Positions 32,800 through 44,129 of a stretch of 44,825 bases of DNA are shown here, piece by piece. Location of the stretch: NCBI GenBank assembly GCA_032718475.1, contig JAUCBJ010006891.1, positions 1 through 44,825 on the forward strand, read 5' to 3'. Position numbers and translations under genes: made by a program. The notes beneath the pieces are model-generated. The model saw only the letters and a program-made list of their open reading frames with translations, had not been told where the DNA came from and did not search any database. Each line of letters opens with the position of its first letter. Within the stretch, counting starts at the first letter, position 1. This stretch comes from Nemertoderma westbladi. Taxonomy: Eukaryota; Xenacoelomorpha; Nemertodermatida; Nemertodermatidae.

Positions 32800-33576
32800 G
32801 GTTGTTGCGCGAAAAAATTGTTGGGCTAGAAACAATCGAATAAGGGGTAACAAGGTGCCCTGAATCGAGTGGCGGTGTGTCTTTTTGTAAAAACACATGG
32901 AAAGGGTCGAATTGGCGGGTTTAAAAGCCCGGGAAGCCAATTTTGAAAAACTGCTGTGATTGGCTGCTACATATTTGACGTCACTACGCAGTGCTCAGAT
33001 AATTTCTTATATTGTTTACTATGGAAGGTGATTTTAGATCCATTCACATACACATTTAATCTCAATCATTTCAAACGTGGCTTATATCCATGCGGAGAGT
33101 CTTGCGCGTCTTTTGACACAATAATTAATTAAATTCATGCTGAGCAACATTGATAAAATGCTGTTTGGAATTTTGTAGCCTTGGTAGTTGGTAGATTACC
33201 TTGTGTTCCTGATACCTAAACTATATATGTATAACCGGCAGGCCGGTATGATTTATGTTTGATGTATTCAACCCTATCTCATATCCACCTGTCAGCCTAT
33301 TGAAACACAATAGTTTTTTTAATAGATCGTAAATCACCATCCATTGAAAACTATGCGAACCATACGAAATTATCGGTGCACTTTGTAGTGACGTCAAATC
33401 TGTAGCCTCAGCCAATCACAGCCGATTTTCAAAATTGGCTTCCCGCGCTTACTTAAACCCGCAATTTAGACAGTTTCCTAGTGTTTTTACAAAAAACACA
33501 CCCCGTCACTCGATTCAGGGCACCTGTTACCCCTTATTCAATTGTTTCTAGCCCAACTATATTTTCGCCACCAACC
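32800..33576. mobile_element. 777-bp fold-back element with arms of about 190 bp
   Basis: The left arm (32800-32995) and right arm (33385-33576) are inverted copies. They share stretches such as GGGCTAGAAACAAT, AATAAGGGGTAACA, GTGCCCTGAATCGAGTG, GGAAGCCAATTTTGAAAA and TTTGACGTCACTAC. The termini are close to GGTTGTTG and GGTTGGTG. No ORF of note lies between. No clear target duplication was found. Each arm contains a CCAAT-type box and a TGACGTCA site. Confidence 0.8.
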
Positions 33577-35486
33577 ATAATCGAAAGATAATTTAATTTT
33601 GGGCTTTATGAGGTAAACAATTATGGTAGCAAACTGCCATACATTTTTTATGAGTACTGTAATTCTTTCAGAGCTGCTAACTTATGGAGCAACTTTGTAT
33701 TTAATTATTAATTAATTAATTATGTCCCTTTAGGGGTCATGAAGGGTTGAGTGTTACACATACCGTAGTGATAGTAATTAGTATAGGTAGAGATCATGTC
33801 TGTATAACTTGTCCCAGACATGTAGTGTCGTTGTCATACTGGGTGGTGGTGCCAAATTCATTGCAAGGGCCAATAATTATGTGACTAACGGTACACCCCA
33901 TCTTGGCTATATAGTTCAGCTCTCAATTAATCAGGGCCCATTCAAACTTTAAGCTCATTCGTTACTTACCGCTCTTAACAATAAATTAATATCAAGTTTT
34001 TAAACTTATTGAACAATTAAATCCCGACCGTATTTCAACTTAGAATTTAATAATTATTTCTAAAAGGTAATATTTTGAATGTATTTGTTCGGATATTCTG
34101 CGATATATTTATTTTCTGAGTCTGTCGATTTTCCAGGCTTGTTGCAGATTAACCTGGGTATGATTTAAATAAGGCGTGTTGTGTTGCCAGTGCATGCATG
34201 CATCACGAAAGCTACATGTAAAAATGTTTCATTTTTGGTGGTGAGTGTGTGTGGGATAGGATGAAAATGTTTTGTTGCACTAACGGTCAATTTTGATAAT
34301 ACCGGTTTGTGTATTTGGCAAGGAAAAGTGCAAATAGTGTGCAATTCATTTAATTACAACCTTTCTTGAAACATTATATAATCACAATTTAGTGAATTTG
34401 GTTTTGGTTGGGATATTTGGTGTCTTGACTATTTTGATGTGATAATTATGATTATAAGGTCTAAATTATTAACGAGTCACTGTAAAACCTAAAATCACCC
34501 TTCCGAAGGTTTATGGACACTGCCACTACAGGAGTGATATGCCTATATGAAAGCTCGTCCTATTGTAACATCAAAATTTGGTGAGAAAAACTGGATTTTT
34601 TAAATAAAATGATTTTCTTTTAAAAATTTACTTTTCTATCCGCAAAAATGCGGATATAAGACTTTTTTGTCCGCATCTGCGGGCAAAAAAGTAATTATGC
34701 AATCAAAATTCCAAAAATGCTGTTTTACATTATTTATCCAATCAACGATCTAGAATATTTTTCTGTTGATTTCGCATTATTAATTCTAGAACAGTAATTA
34801 CGATGGTAATTATTAATAAATTTAGCATTAAAATGTTTAGTTGTAGGATCTTCTGAACAAGTGCTAGTTTAATCAAATTGTTGATTAGATTATTTGATTA
34901 ACGTTCTGGAATATCACCTTCACTAACACAGTATAGCTAATTAATAGTAGCTAGTATTATTTAATTACGTAATGGCGCAGAATTTATATCAAATTTGCGA
35001 TAACTTTGTTAAAATTTATATATCAATAGGTAATATTTTAAAGAAAGATTAAATGGTAGCTACTGGTGCTCAATGTACCTTCATGTTCCAATATTCGTAT
35101 TTAATATAATAATATTCATAATTAATTTTAGTATATTCTAAATGTGGGTTGATTTTGGGCAAAAAGTCGTTTTAGTCCGCATTATTTTTTTTATTAGTAT
35201 TAGTCCGAGTTTTAGTTACGGCTAAAAATGTGCACACTCTACCATTCCTCGAAAATGCGGATAAAAAAGTCGGACAAAAAAATACTACCGGTATTTTCTT
35301 TTTGTAAAATAAATAGTTAAATTTTGTATTAATAATTGTTATGTAGAACGTACCGGTACCTACAATTCGCTGCACCACAACGCAGTCCCATTCACCCAGT
35401 AATGTTTAGAAATATACGGCCAGAACATGAAATACATATGATAATACTGTACAGTAGAAATGAAATTGGAGTTCCTGACATAAAAA
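33577..35486. other. AT-rich stretch with a TCCGCA-motif repeat pair
   Basis: No coding exon recognised. Around 34630-34690 and 35160-35290 there are related segments containing ATGCGGATA and GTCCGCAT in both orientations, which suggests the two ends of an old inverted-repeat element of about 650 bp. A similar segment occurs at about 29465. Confidence 0.4.
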
Positions 35487-36400
35487 TTACGAAGGTATCT
35501 TAAAGCGGTTTGTTTCTAGCAGGTAGTTGTTAACTATTTTAAATACATTAGTAGCCAGGGCCTCTAGTTTTTGTTCCAAAATTGAGCGCGGGATAAAGAA
35601 ATTAGGGCACTGGAGGAAATAATACTCAACTGCTCCAGACTTGGCACCGCAGAGTGTACATAGCGCAGAGTCTCGGGGGTGTCGGATCACGCAACTGACA
35701 TACCTAAATTTGGAATTTGAGATTTCCTATGCAAAAAAAAAGGTTTTTTTTTTGTTTGTCTATTTTAAATTTTGTTTTGAAGAGGGCCAGGGAAAGGCTC
35801 GTGTTCCGGGTGGCAGGTCGCTCCATTTATGTAGTGCTGGAAAAAAAAGTGTTTCGGTATAATTCTTTAATTAAACTTGATTTCTGAGAGTCGAGACTGT
35901 AACGAAGGGGGTAGTTTTGTACATTCGCCAACTAAGGGAGGAATTTTGCTTAAGGATAATTTGGTGTTAGGCCGTGGACAATTTTGTAAAAAGTTATTAG
36001 ACAAATGGCATCCGCCTTGATGTTGGGGATGATGGCGGCATTCCTTAGAGTTTGCTGTGAGATGTTCCAGCTGGTGCTCCAGTAGCTAGTTTAAGGATAT
36101 CTGCTGCGAGGTTGTCTAAGAGTTCAGAGCAGTCCTGTGAGATGTTACACAAACTTGGGTCTTATAAAACTAGTGTATATGTTGAGGATAGTTTCCTTGG
36201 ATAGAATATATTTTGACTTTTTTAATGCAACAACAGAGGTTGATACCGCATTTAGAATTTGTGTTATGTGGTTGTTAAATGTTTAGGAGCTGGAAATGGT
36301 CACGCCCAAATGCTTATTGAGATTCGGCGTAAGGTAAAAGGATTCCGTAGAGATAAAGAGGAAGGGATTGGTGGGGGATGTTGTAGCCAAGCCACACAGA
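35487..36400 (-). pseudogene. 3-prime remnant of a non-LTR retrotransposon (RT thumb and C-terminal Cys region)
   Basis: The minus strand encodes ALKKSKYILSKETILNIYTS, continuing FIRPK, near 36150-36240. Further along it encodes LCTLCGAKSGAVEYYFLQCP (about 35600-35670), the C-terminal CxxC...C zinc-like region of non-LTR RTs. Several stops and shifts separate the pieces, so the copy is old. No catalytic RT core is visible. It may be an independent insertion from the neighbour at 36898-38034, since the frames and style differ. Confidence 0.6.
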
Positions 36401-36897
36401 CTCATTAAGTAGTAATATTGGTGTCGTAGTTGGCTGGGAGGTGCACAAAAATAGACACAGAAATAGACACATGTGAATCATAATATCGGGGTGGGCGATT
36501 GGGTAAACTGAGAAAAATCCCATGGTTGAGCGGTCCGGCTCTACTTACATTATAGAGGTAGAATAAAACGTCTGTCCTTATCTGATCTGATCTGTCAGCA
36601 TCTGATCCTATAACCAATCAGAAGAAAGAGATATAATATTTACCTAACTGTCTGTTAGGTAAATAGCCAGTAGCTGAATAGGGGATCACGTTTCAGGTTG
36701 CCCTGTTAAGTATCAGTATCATCATATGAAGTAGCAGTACAGGCATACCGGTGTGCATCTAATTTCATTTATTAAACCGGGCCATGGCCCATATATTTAT
36801 ATATATATGACTACCTACATAATAGCACAATTATTGATTACTTTACATCTTATATTTATGTAATCACAAACACAACGTGGTAAATAAATATTAATCC

Positions 36898-38034
36898 TCA
36901 AGCGGACGCGATTGAATTACCTAACAGTAACACCCATCGGTCAATTAATATAGAAGAATTTTTACAAGTTGAGTAACATGCTTCAATTATAGAATTAGTA
37001 GAATTATGTACACGGCGATATAGCGAGTAAATGTTTGAACGTAAAAAATTGTTAACTCTATTTGCCACGAAAATAGTATCGGCATCCTCAGTACGGGAAT
37101 AATTGAATAATAAACGGAAACCGCAATTGTAAGCAACCTTTAATTTCCGCAGGCATTCTACTGTAAATACAGACCATAAAGCACAGCAGTATATACTGTA
37201 GCAAAAACTCTGAAATAACTGACGCTTTACCGGATGTGAACAAACTGAAAAATTTCTTGCCAGCTGGTTGCCACGACAGTACAGATTACGTCTCATTAGC
37301 ATAATGTCCGATTCATCTGAAAAATCACAACTAATGAGATGGCCAAGATATTTCACCTCTTTGACACAAGATAATATTTTACCATTGAGATATACATCAC
37401 CTGCACGTCCAAATTTCCTAGGTAGAAAATATAAACATTTAGACTTAGTTGGGTTGTAAGAAATATCAAATTTAATGCCATACAGTTCACAGATTTTTAA
37501 GAGAGCTCTCAAACCAAAAATACTAGGGGAAAGTAAACATAAATCGTCTGCATAAAATAAATGATTTAAAAGGATACTTCCCAGCCTACAGCCCACATTA
37601 ATTTTGTTAAGCTCCAGGCTGAGGTCATTAACATAAATATTGAACAGCATGGGCGATAATAAGCTACCCTGTCTAACACCATTTGACACAGAAAAATATG
37701 ATGAGACCGCTGCACCCCAGCACACAGTGACGGACTGCATACTGTACCAATAGGCAGTAATACGAACAATACAAATTGGTATGTTTACATCGAGCATTTT
37801 ACGAAATAGTTTAAAATGATTTACTCTATCAAACGCTTTCGAGGCGTCTAAGAATGCACAGTATACTGGAGAGTCCCGACTAATATAAAGCTGGATAGTT
37901 TCTTTTAAAGTAAATATACACAAGTCTGTTCCTAAATGTTTCTGAAACCCGAACTGATTGTCCGCTATTTTAGCACAATTAATAATACACGAAATTATAC
38001 AAGACTCAAAAATTTTGGAACAAAATTAATATTA
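36898..38034 (-). pseudogene. non-LTR retrotransposon reverse transcriptase, 5-prime truncated
   Basis: An open frame of 341 codons from 37923, extendable in frame to about 38034 (SKIFESCII, then NQFGFQKHLGTD), contains the RT core. Motifs seen are AFLDASKAFDRVNH (motif A), NGVRQGSLLSPMLFNIYVND and FYADDLCLLSPS with the catalytic YADD near 37542-37557, then YNPTKSKCLYF and VKYLGHLIS. The RT core is intact as written, but there is no endonuclease or N-terminal region, so the element is truncated at its 5-prime end, as is usual for LINE copies. The WGAAVSSYFSVSNGVRQG style differs from both other LINEs in the window. Clade not assigned. Confidence 0.85.
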
Positions 38035-38310
38035 ATTAATCATCTAAATGTATCTAAATGTACAAAGGCATGTTATTATATATTAAAAATGCGATATAGG
38101 ATGAAGGTTTGTTACGCTAAAGGCAGAAAGGGAAGCAGGAAGGGGTATCTCTCTAGGCCTACTGTGTAGGCCTAGTGTGTATATGAAGAAACACTTAACA
38201 TGCCCCATATTGCCAGCTGATACAGTGGTGTTTACAGTATACCCAGACGATGAAGGAATATCTGAATATGGGAAGGTGGATGTGAATGTGGGAATTAATA
38301 AACGCTGTAG

Positions 38311-38527
38311 TTACCTTCCAATTGAAGGAAAAGAGCAGGTTACAGCGGCTGCAATTTCTAACCAAAACAATAAACGACGTTGATACCTACCAATTGAGGG
38401 AAAGGAGCAGGTTACAGAGACAGGGGTTTCTAACCAAAACAATAAACGATTTTGTTACCTACCAATTGAGGGAAAGGAGAATGTTACCGCGGCTGACTTT
38501 TCTAACCAAAACAATAAACAACCAGCG
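38311..38527 (+). repeat. 72-bp tandem repeat, three copies
   Basis: The unit starting TTACCTACCAATTGAGGGAA recurs at 72-bp steps (CAATTGA at 38319, 38391 and 38463), each copy ending in CTAACCAAAACAATAAACGA. Because 72 is a multiple of three, the plus-strand frame stays open through it (38286-38585, a 24-residue repeat). No start context or homology supports a real protein. A partial copy occurs at about 38740-38785. Confidence 0.85.
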
Positions 38528-38640
38528 GGCACCTTCCCACATTCCCATCCACCCATGTGGCAATAATAGGCTGATAAATAATTAGCATAAACATAATTAG
38601 TTAAGTACTATTACAGTATTATGTAGTAGTAAGGTATTCT

Positions 38641-38936
38641 GGTATTCTTCACATGGGCGAAGAATACCAGACGTTCTGCCGTTATATTTCACTTTGCAGT
38701 TACCCCCATATGAAGAATACCAGGTTTTCACCAAAACCACAGGTTACAGAAGGGCTGAATATAACCAAAACAATAAACGAATTAGTATATGTCTGTATGT
38801 ACAAGGTTATAAGCCATAAATAAGCTCTCTATAATACACTTAATAAAGATAAATTAAAAAAAAATTAAAATCTTCATATATAAAATTCCAATAAAAGTCG
38901 ACCGAAAAGGTAAATCCTGGTATTCTTCACATGGGC
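38641..38936. repeat. hairpin and dispersed copies of a GGTATTCTTC motif
   Basis: GGTATTCTTC and GAAGAATACC form a perfect 10-bp stem with an 8-base loop at 38641-38668. The inverted half recurs at 38712-38721, and GGTATTCTTCACATGGGC recurs at 38919-38936. A related GAAGAATACC is at about 5630. Confidence 0.8.
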
Positions 38937-39109
38937 CGGCACCAAAATTTGGCACCAGCCGCTAAAAACAAGTTTATAATTTCTAGCTTATTTTATTTGA
39001 ATTCCTTTTAGTTCGTTTCAGTTAGTCTTTTAGTTAGTATCGTTATTTCAGAGGGGGAGGTGTTATATTGACCCCCCCCCCCGGGTTTATGGGGAATACC
39101 GGGGGAAAC

Positions 39110-39302
39110 TTCACATCCTGACATGGGCAGAAACTCCAGTACTCATTTAGCTATCATTTAAGGATGCAAGGCAGAGATGCCTCGTTAAACCCTTCAAAAC
39201 ATTCGTGCCGAAACGAAAACTACCTTGGCCCCCATGCCGGGATTGAACCCACAACCTCCGCGAGATGTGAATTCAATATAACCACTACACCAAGGTGGGC
39301 TC
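39110..39302 (-). repeat. tRNA-like head of a probable SINE
   Basis: The minus strand from about 39302 has an A box (TGGTGTAGTGGTTA) and a B box (GGGTTCAATCCC) in tRNA order. An unstructured body follows toward 39110. The anticodon arm is not well formed, so it is read as a SINE or pseudo-tRNA and not a gene. Confidence 0.55.
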
Positions 39303-39463
39303 TGAACCTAGGTGGAACAAGTGTCAGATACCGTCAGATCAAATCAGATAAGGACAGACGTTTTAGCCATCCTATACATTATAGCGTACATACATAATAG
39401 TAATACTGTCTATAATCTAAACTAACTAGATGTAAGAATAACTTTCAATTTGCCTGGGCGGAC

Positions 39464-39606
39464 CAAGCCAGAATGCTGAAGCATGGCTTATTTGTACAAA
39501 TTGTTGTTCTAGAACATACACATTTACCCATAATACCAAGCCTGAATGCTGAAGCACGGCTTATTTGTACAAAATGTTGTTCTAGAACATATACATTTAC
39601 CCATAA
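39464..39606. repeat. 72-bp tandem duplication containing TTCTAGAA
   Basis: Two near-identical copies begin CCAAGCC at about 39464 and 39536 (GAATGCTGAAGCA at 39472 and 39544). Each carries GTTGTTCTAGAACATA and ATTTACCCATAA. The palindrome is the same one that is arrayed at 14544-15396. Confidence 0.9.
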
Positions 39607-39730
39607 GGGGCCATCCATAAATGACGTCACGTTTTTTAAAGACATTGTTGACCCCCCCCCCCCCCCTTTCGTCACAAATCGTCACGAAATGGCTACCCCC
39701 CCCCCCCCCTCCCCCTCCCTATGTCACGTC
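39607..39730. repeat. fragment of a TGACGTCA-containing short element
   Basis: It begins GGGGCCATCCATAAATGACG, a start I recall from short elements scattered in many invertebrate genomes. It is followed by C runs (39652-39666 and 39696-39709) and CACGTCACACTA. Only one end is recognisable, so this is a fragment. Confidence 0.5.
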
Positions 39731-39816
39731 ACACTATATAAAATTAAATGATACTCTTATATTATTAGAGCAATAAATCTGGAATAAATTTCTCAACTAT
39801 AAACTATAGTAGGGGT

Positions 39817-40090
39817 AGGAGGTAGATAGCACTTTTTAGGTCATGTCTTTGAAATCAAGGGGGTCGCCCCACATTCTGACCGCTATCATCTCAGAATTAT
39901 GAAAAACAAAAAAATTTTGAAAAAAATTTCATTTTCATCAGTAGACATTAATTTTGGTGCCATATGTCCCATTTTTACCTTACGCATAGTGGGTTGTGTA
40001 GTGAATATGATGTAAATAGAGTTTCAATGGTCCTATGAACTCGAAAGTGGTATCATTGGAACCGCAATTGCCGATTTAGTGGGTATAGAA
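39817..40090 (+). repeat. left terminal inverted repeat
   Basis: This imperfect inverted copy of about 44560-44825 includes a 13-base insertion near the tip (between AGGAGGTA and AGGTCATG). The longest shared run, AATCAAGGGGGTCGCCCCAC plus ATTCT, spans about 39855-39879. Confidence 0.85.
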
Positions 40091-40668
40091 CACACTTTTG
40101 AAGACCCCTGATCAATAGTTTCGCAGCAATACTGTAAAAATTGACGAAGTTATCCATATTTTGTTAAAAATTACATATGAAACTGTTCAAATGTGGTTGT
40201 TAGATACGCATTTCATACCCAGATAGTTTGATTTTTTCGTAAAGTTGGTAATAAGTACCGACATTGTGCTATTTACAGCTAATTAACTTTAATATATATT
40301 TAATTTTAATAAATAATTTACAAAAATAATGTTCAATAAATATAGTTAGTTAACAGTGACTTTAATTGTTTTAATATATAAATGATTTATCTAATATATA
40401 TAATTTCATTGTGAAAAAAATGTGTTAATGAAAATTTTGAAATTTGATGATATAATATTAGATTTATCTTAAGGATTACTGCGCAAAAATATTTCTGCAT
40501 TGGTATATATATGGTCAACAATTGGACCGTAATTACAGTATAAGCATATTTTATACAGCTTAGGAATGCAGCTAGCTATGTCTTCAGATGTCACTTCTGT
40601 AATTGCAGTTCTGTAGTAATGTTAGGCCTACTCAATTCTCTCAATAGTATTATTATTACTTGAATACA

Positions 40669-43600
40669 ATGACATCTCAATCACTTGCTCAGTGTGACAT
40701 AGTATTTGTTTTGGGTGACAAATTACCCTTCATTTATGAGGCTGTTATTGCAATTACCAATTATGCCCCAGGCGGCTCACCTAAGGCAGATAAAGAGTCT
40801 GCCCTTAGAACGAAGGCAATTACTGCATATTCAAATTCCCTTAACAATATGTGGTGCAAAGCCTTTGGAGCTGATAATATTGCATCTAGAAGCACCATAA
40901 AGCGAAAACTTCGGGCTCACATTTTGGATTATTTCAATAAAGTAACCATGAAAGGGAGGTCTTGTAAAAGTAAGAGAGAGAGAATGCGTAACTGGAGGGA
41001 TAATAATTATTCAGTTTTGTCCATATTGAACACTAAAGCGGTTCCAGATAATTTTGATACAGATGAACGTGCATTTTATTTTGGGCAATTAAGCAAGCAG
41101 CGGACTGGTTATCTTAGCGATCAAATAGATACTGAATACGAATTGAAAATAACTGCCGAGCAACAAAAAAGTCAAGACCAACAGGAACTCACCAGAATAG
41201 AGGAAGAACACATCTTTGGTGATGATGGTAGTGAGGTTGTTGACAGTAATTTTGATGACGACTGCTTTAATGGGGAAATAAGCTCGCCTATAAACCTTAA
41301 CATAAGCAGCAATCGCTCAGGTTTAGCCCGAAACACCAAGTCTTACATAGAAAAAAGTAGTCAGACAATTTGCAATTTCATTGACCGAATTGAAATCCGC
41401 CAGAGGAGAAACTTAACAAGTGACATAAAAACAACATGTGCAAATGTATCAACTTCATGTGCACTGTCAGCAGAAAAGTCACGAATAGCTGTCCAGGTAG
41501 TGGCTAGAGATCTGTACAAGCATAAATACTTTTTATCTCCCGAAGAACAGAATGGAGACAGTAATTGTACCCTGGAAGCTGAACCAATTGAGCCCAACCC
41601 TAAACGAGTTTGTCGAGAAACTGTATCACCCAAAACAAATACTCCAGTTTCGGCAACAGACTACGGAAAATATAGATATGTTCTACCTAGTTCAAAAACA
41701 ATAATTGAACACAAACAACTACAAGCATCTGGTGTAGAAAAAGATGCAGGGACTGCTTTAGCAACAAAAAACAGTGAAATAAAGTGCACCCTCCACTATG
41801 ATACAACATCAAGAAATAACATTGATGGGGAGTGGCCTTGCCTCATATTGATATTCTCAAACAACACTAAATTTCGTTTGCGTCCTCTGTTTTTTGCGTA
41901 TGAGGATAGAGATAATATAATACTATTAATTACAGAAACATATGAACGTTTAGCTTGTGCTGCATCACTGGCATTATCATCTGCTATTGGTCCAATGTCC
42001 CTATGGAAAAACACAACTGCAGTAATGACGGATGCTGTATCAAAAAATCTAAATATAGAGAAGGGAGTTTCTGACAAACTTGGAAGTGATTATATTCCGT
42101 ATCATTTACTGTGTAAGAGTCATACAGTTGAAGCATTTGATAGGTCAAATCTGACAGTTTTGTGTGACTTAGAGCGACAATTAGACCTTAGAGGAAAGCT
42201 GGAAGCTGCCAATTATTCACTTCATACATTCTTTCGAGGGAAAAAGGCAGTAGTTCTAGCAGGTTTAAATGCCTTGCTTAAGTTGGTCGCCTATGATAAG
42301 TCTGCCAATGCAGCTTCACTGGCTGAAGAGTTTGACATTCTCCTAGAGAAAGAGGGAAAAGTGAAGCACATGACACTCTACCATGAGAGAAGATTTACTA
42401 AATTAGGTTACATGTCAGCTTCCATTCTAGAAGCATTACCACTTCTGAGAACTCTTTTAGCTCAGAGTCACAAATCGAATCAACTAACTGAAACATGTAA
42501 TCTCTTTTTGGAGTGCGAGTTTTTTATCACTGAACTCTGGGCACTATCATACTTTACCCATAAGGTAACTCTTCCATACCTAAACTGTATCGAGCTATCA
42601 AACCAGTCAACTCTCCTAAAGATCTTACCAAAATTACATAGTGATCTATTGATAGGATGCACTGAAACCCTTGGAGAATTTATAATTAGTTATAAACATG
42701 TACCAATTAGAGAACCCAATAGTCCACTGGAAGTCAAGCTAATAGAGCTAATGTGCACAGATGCAGCTGCTGTTTTACAACTGCAATGTGGCAGAGAATA
42801 TGGCTTCTCAGCAGTTGATACTCCCGCACGTACTACAGAGTTGCACAAACTGACAGATTGCGAGCTAGCAAATTTGCCAACTAACAACTTACAAGCAGAG
42901 CGGGACTTGGGCAAATTCAGTAACATAGCAACTGTTGCGAAATTCCGAAATAAGAAATTTACTGCAAGAGGCATCAGAAACGATATGGTATTGTATCAAG
43001 CATCACCAAAGTGTGTTGATGAAACCACAAAGAAGATCAATGCCATCCTTCGTGAGAGAGAATTTAATTGGTCTGCTAAACAAAAACAACTACAGCTGAA
43101 AAGATTAGAAGAAAAAATTGAGAAAAGCAAAAATGTCAAAGATTACACATTAAAACTTCTTAGGGACTGTAAATCTTGGAATGGACCAGCTACCTGTATA
43201 AATGAACTCGAAGAAATAATTAAAGATAAAGGTCAATTACAGTCAGATCGGATTGTTAAAACTGAATTATCTTACTTTAAACATACACACAAGTTAGATG
43301 TTACTATTCGACCAGAGCTATATCGTCTAAATGGGATAACACCTGATGAACGGCTTGAAAATTTTCTGGTGCTTCTTGGCAATCAAACTCCACCAACAGG
43401 ATCTGTTGTAGACTTACCTACAAATGATGACTTGTCTATGATATTAGCCATACAGAGTGACAAAGATAAAGCAATAGATAAACCAGCTCCTTCATTGGCT
43501 GTGGACATCAATGGAATGTGTGCCACATTGTGGATTTTTGAAGGCAAATCCACATGGGAATTAGGATACCTTCTTGAAAGAAAGGAGTCAACTTATGTTG

Positions 43601-43815
43601 TGAACCATTTGGAACGGGTAGATCCTGTATCTGATAAACGTTGGAAATATCCTGCTTTCGATGATGTTCAGGAGGTCACAAAGGAAGGTATTATGAACTG
43701 TTTGGTTGATGGAGACTGGGACTTAACTTCATCTTCACGAAATATGCAGTTTATTCTACATAACCACTCTGAGTTCAGGGCCACATTTGACTTCCTTTTT
43801 CCATCTAAAAAGTAG
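40669..43815 (+). CDS. putative DDE-type transposase, 1048 residues, intact and intronless
   Basis: The ATG at 40669 opens a frame without stops or shifts to TAG at 43813-43815. The N-terminal third is basic then acidic (coil-like, about residues 140-200) with no THAP or BED finger that I can see. From residue 375 a RNase-H-like layout is plausible: LHYDTTSR (Asp378), MTDAVSKNL (Asp455), a CKSH pair (Cys482, His485), a helical insert of about 290 residues, and NNLQAERDLGKF (Glu744). A basic coiled coil (about 790-850) and a C-terminal domain with VDING follow. The inverted repeats around it support a transposase role. I recall similar unnamed proteins from cnidarians and other invertebrates. 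Superfamily and catalytic residues are inference. Confidence 0.7.
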   Translation: MTSQSLAQCDIVFVLGDKLPFIYEAVIAITNYAPGGSPKADKESALRTKAITAYSNSLNNMWCKAFGADNIASRSTIKRKLRAHILDYFNKVTMKGRSCKSKRERMRNWRDNNYSVLSILNTKAVPDNFDTDERAFYFGQLSKQRTGYLSDQIDTEYELKITAEQQKSQDQQELTRIEEEHIFGDDGSEVVDSNFDDDCFNGEISSPINLNISSNRSGLARNTKSYIEKSSQTICNFIDRIEIRQRRNLTSDIKTTCANVSTSCALSAEKSRIAVQVVARDLYKHKYFLSPEEQNGDSNCTLEAEPIEPNPKRVCRETVSPKTNTPVSATDYGKYRYVLPSSKTIIEHKQLQASGVEKDAGTALATKNSEIKCTLHYDTTSRNNIDGEWPCLILIFSNNTKFRLRPLFFAYEDRDNIILLITETYERLACAASLALSSAIGPMSLWKNTTAVMTDAVSKNLNIEKGVSDKLGSDYIPYHLLCKSHTVEAFDRSNLTVLCDLERQLDLRGKLEAANYSLHTFFRGKKAVVLAGLNALLKLVAYDKSANAASLAEEFDILLEKEGKVKHMTLYHERRFTKLGYMSASILEALPLLRTLLAQSHKSNQLTETCNLFLECEFFITELWALSYFTHKVTLPYLNCIELSNQSTLLKILPKLHSDLLIGCTETLGEFIISYKHVPIREPNSPLEVKLIELMCTDAAAVLQLQCGREYGFSAVDTPARTTELHKLTDCELANLPTNNLQAERDLGKFSNIATVAKFRNKKFTARGIRNDMVLYQASPKCVDETTKKINAILREREFNWSAKQKQLQLKRLEEKIEKSKNVKDYTLKLLRDCKSWNGPATCINELEEIIKDKGQLQSDRIVKTELSYFKHTHKLDVTIRPELYRLNGITPDERLENFLVLLGNQTPPTGSVVDLPTNDDLSMILAIQSDKDKAIDKPAPSLAVDINGMCATLWIFEGKSTWELGYLLERKESTYVVNHLERVDPVSDKRWKYPAFDDVQEVTKEGIMNCLVDGDWDLTSSSRNMQFILHNHSEFRATFDFLFPSKK

Positions 43816-43832
43816 GCCTAATCATTCTCAAT

Positions 43833-44079
43833 ATCTTCCCGGTTTATCTGGCATCCGGCAAAGGTCAATCAAAAAGTCAAAATCTTCCCGGTTTATCTGG
43901 CATCCGGCAAAGGTCAATCAAAAAGCCAAAATCTTCCCGGTTTATCTGGCATCCGGCAAAGGTCAGTAAAAAAGCCAACATCTTCCCGGTTTATCTGGCA
44001 TCCGGCAAAGGTCAATCAAAAAGCCAAAATCTTCCCGGTTTATCTGGCATCCGGCAAAGTTCAACCCAAAAGCCAAACT
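43833..44079 (+). repeat. 49-bp tandem repeat, five copies
   Basis: The start CTTCCCGGTTTATCTGGCAT recurs at 43835, 43884, 43933, 43982 and 44031, exactly 49 bp apart. Each unit has CCGG on both sides of TTTATCTGGCAT and ends in a GTCAATCAAAAAGCCAAAA-like spacer. It lies 20 bp after the transposase stop. Possible binding sites for the transposase; no copies were noticed at the left end. Confidence 0.95.
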
Positions 44080-44129
44080 CTCTGCCTTCCTGTAGAACGT
44101 TGGCGACGTGGCAGAGCTTAAAGCTGATA

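Noticed and set aside
43833-44079. 49-bp repeats as a CRISPR array
   Set aside because: The whole unit repeats with no unique spacers, the genome is eukaryotic and there are no cas genes.
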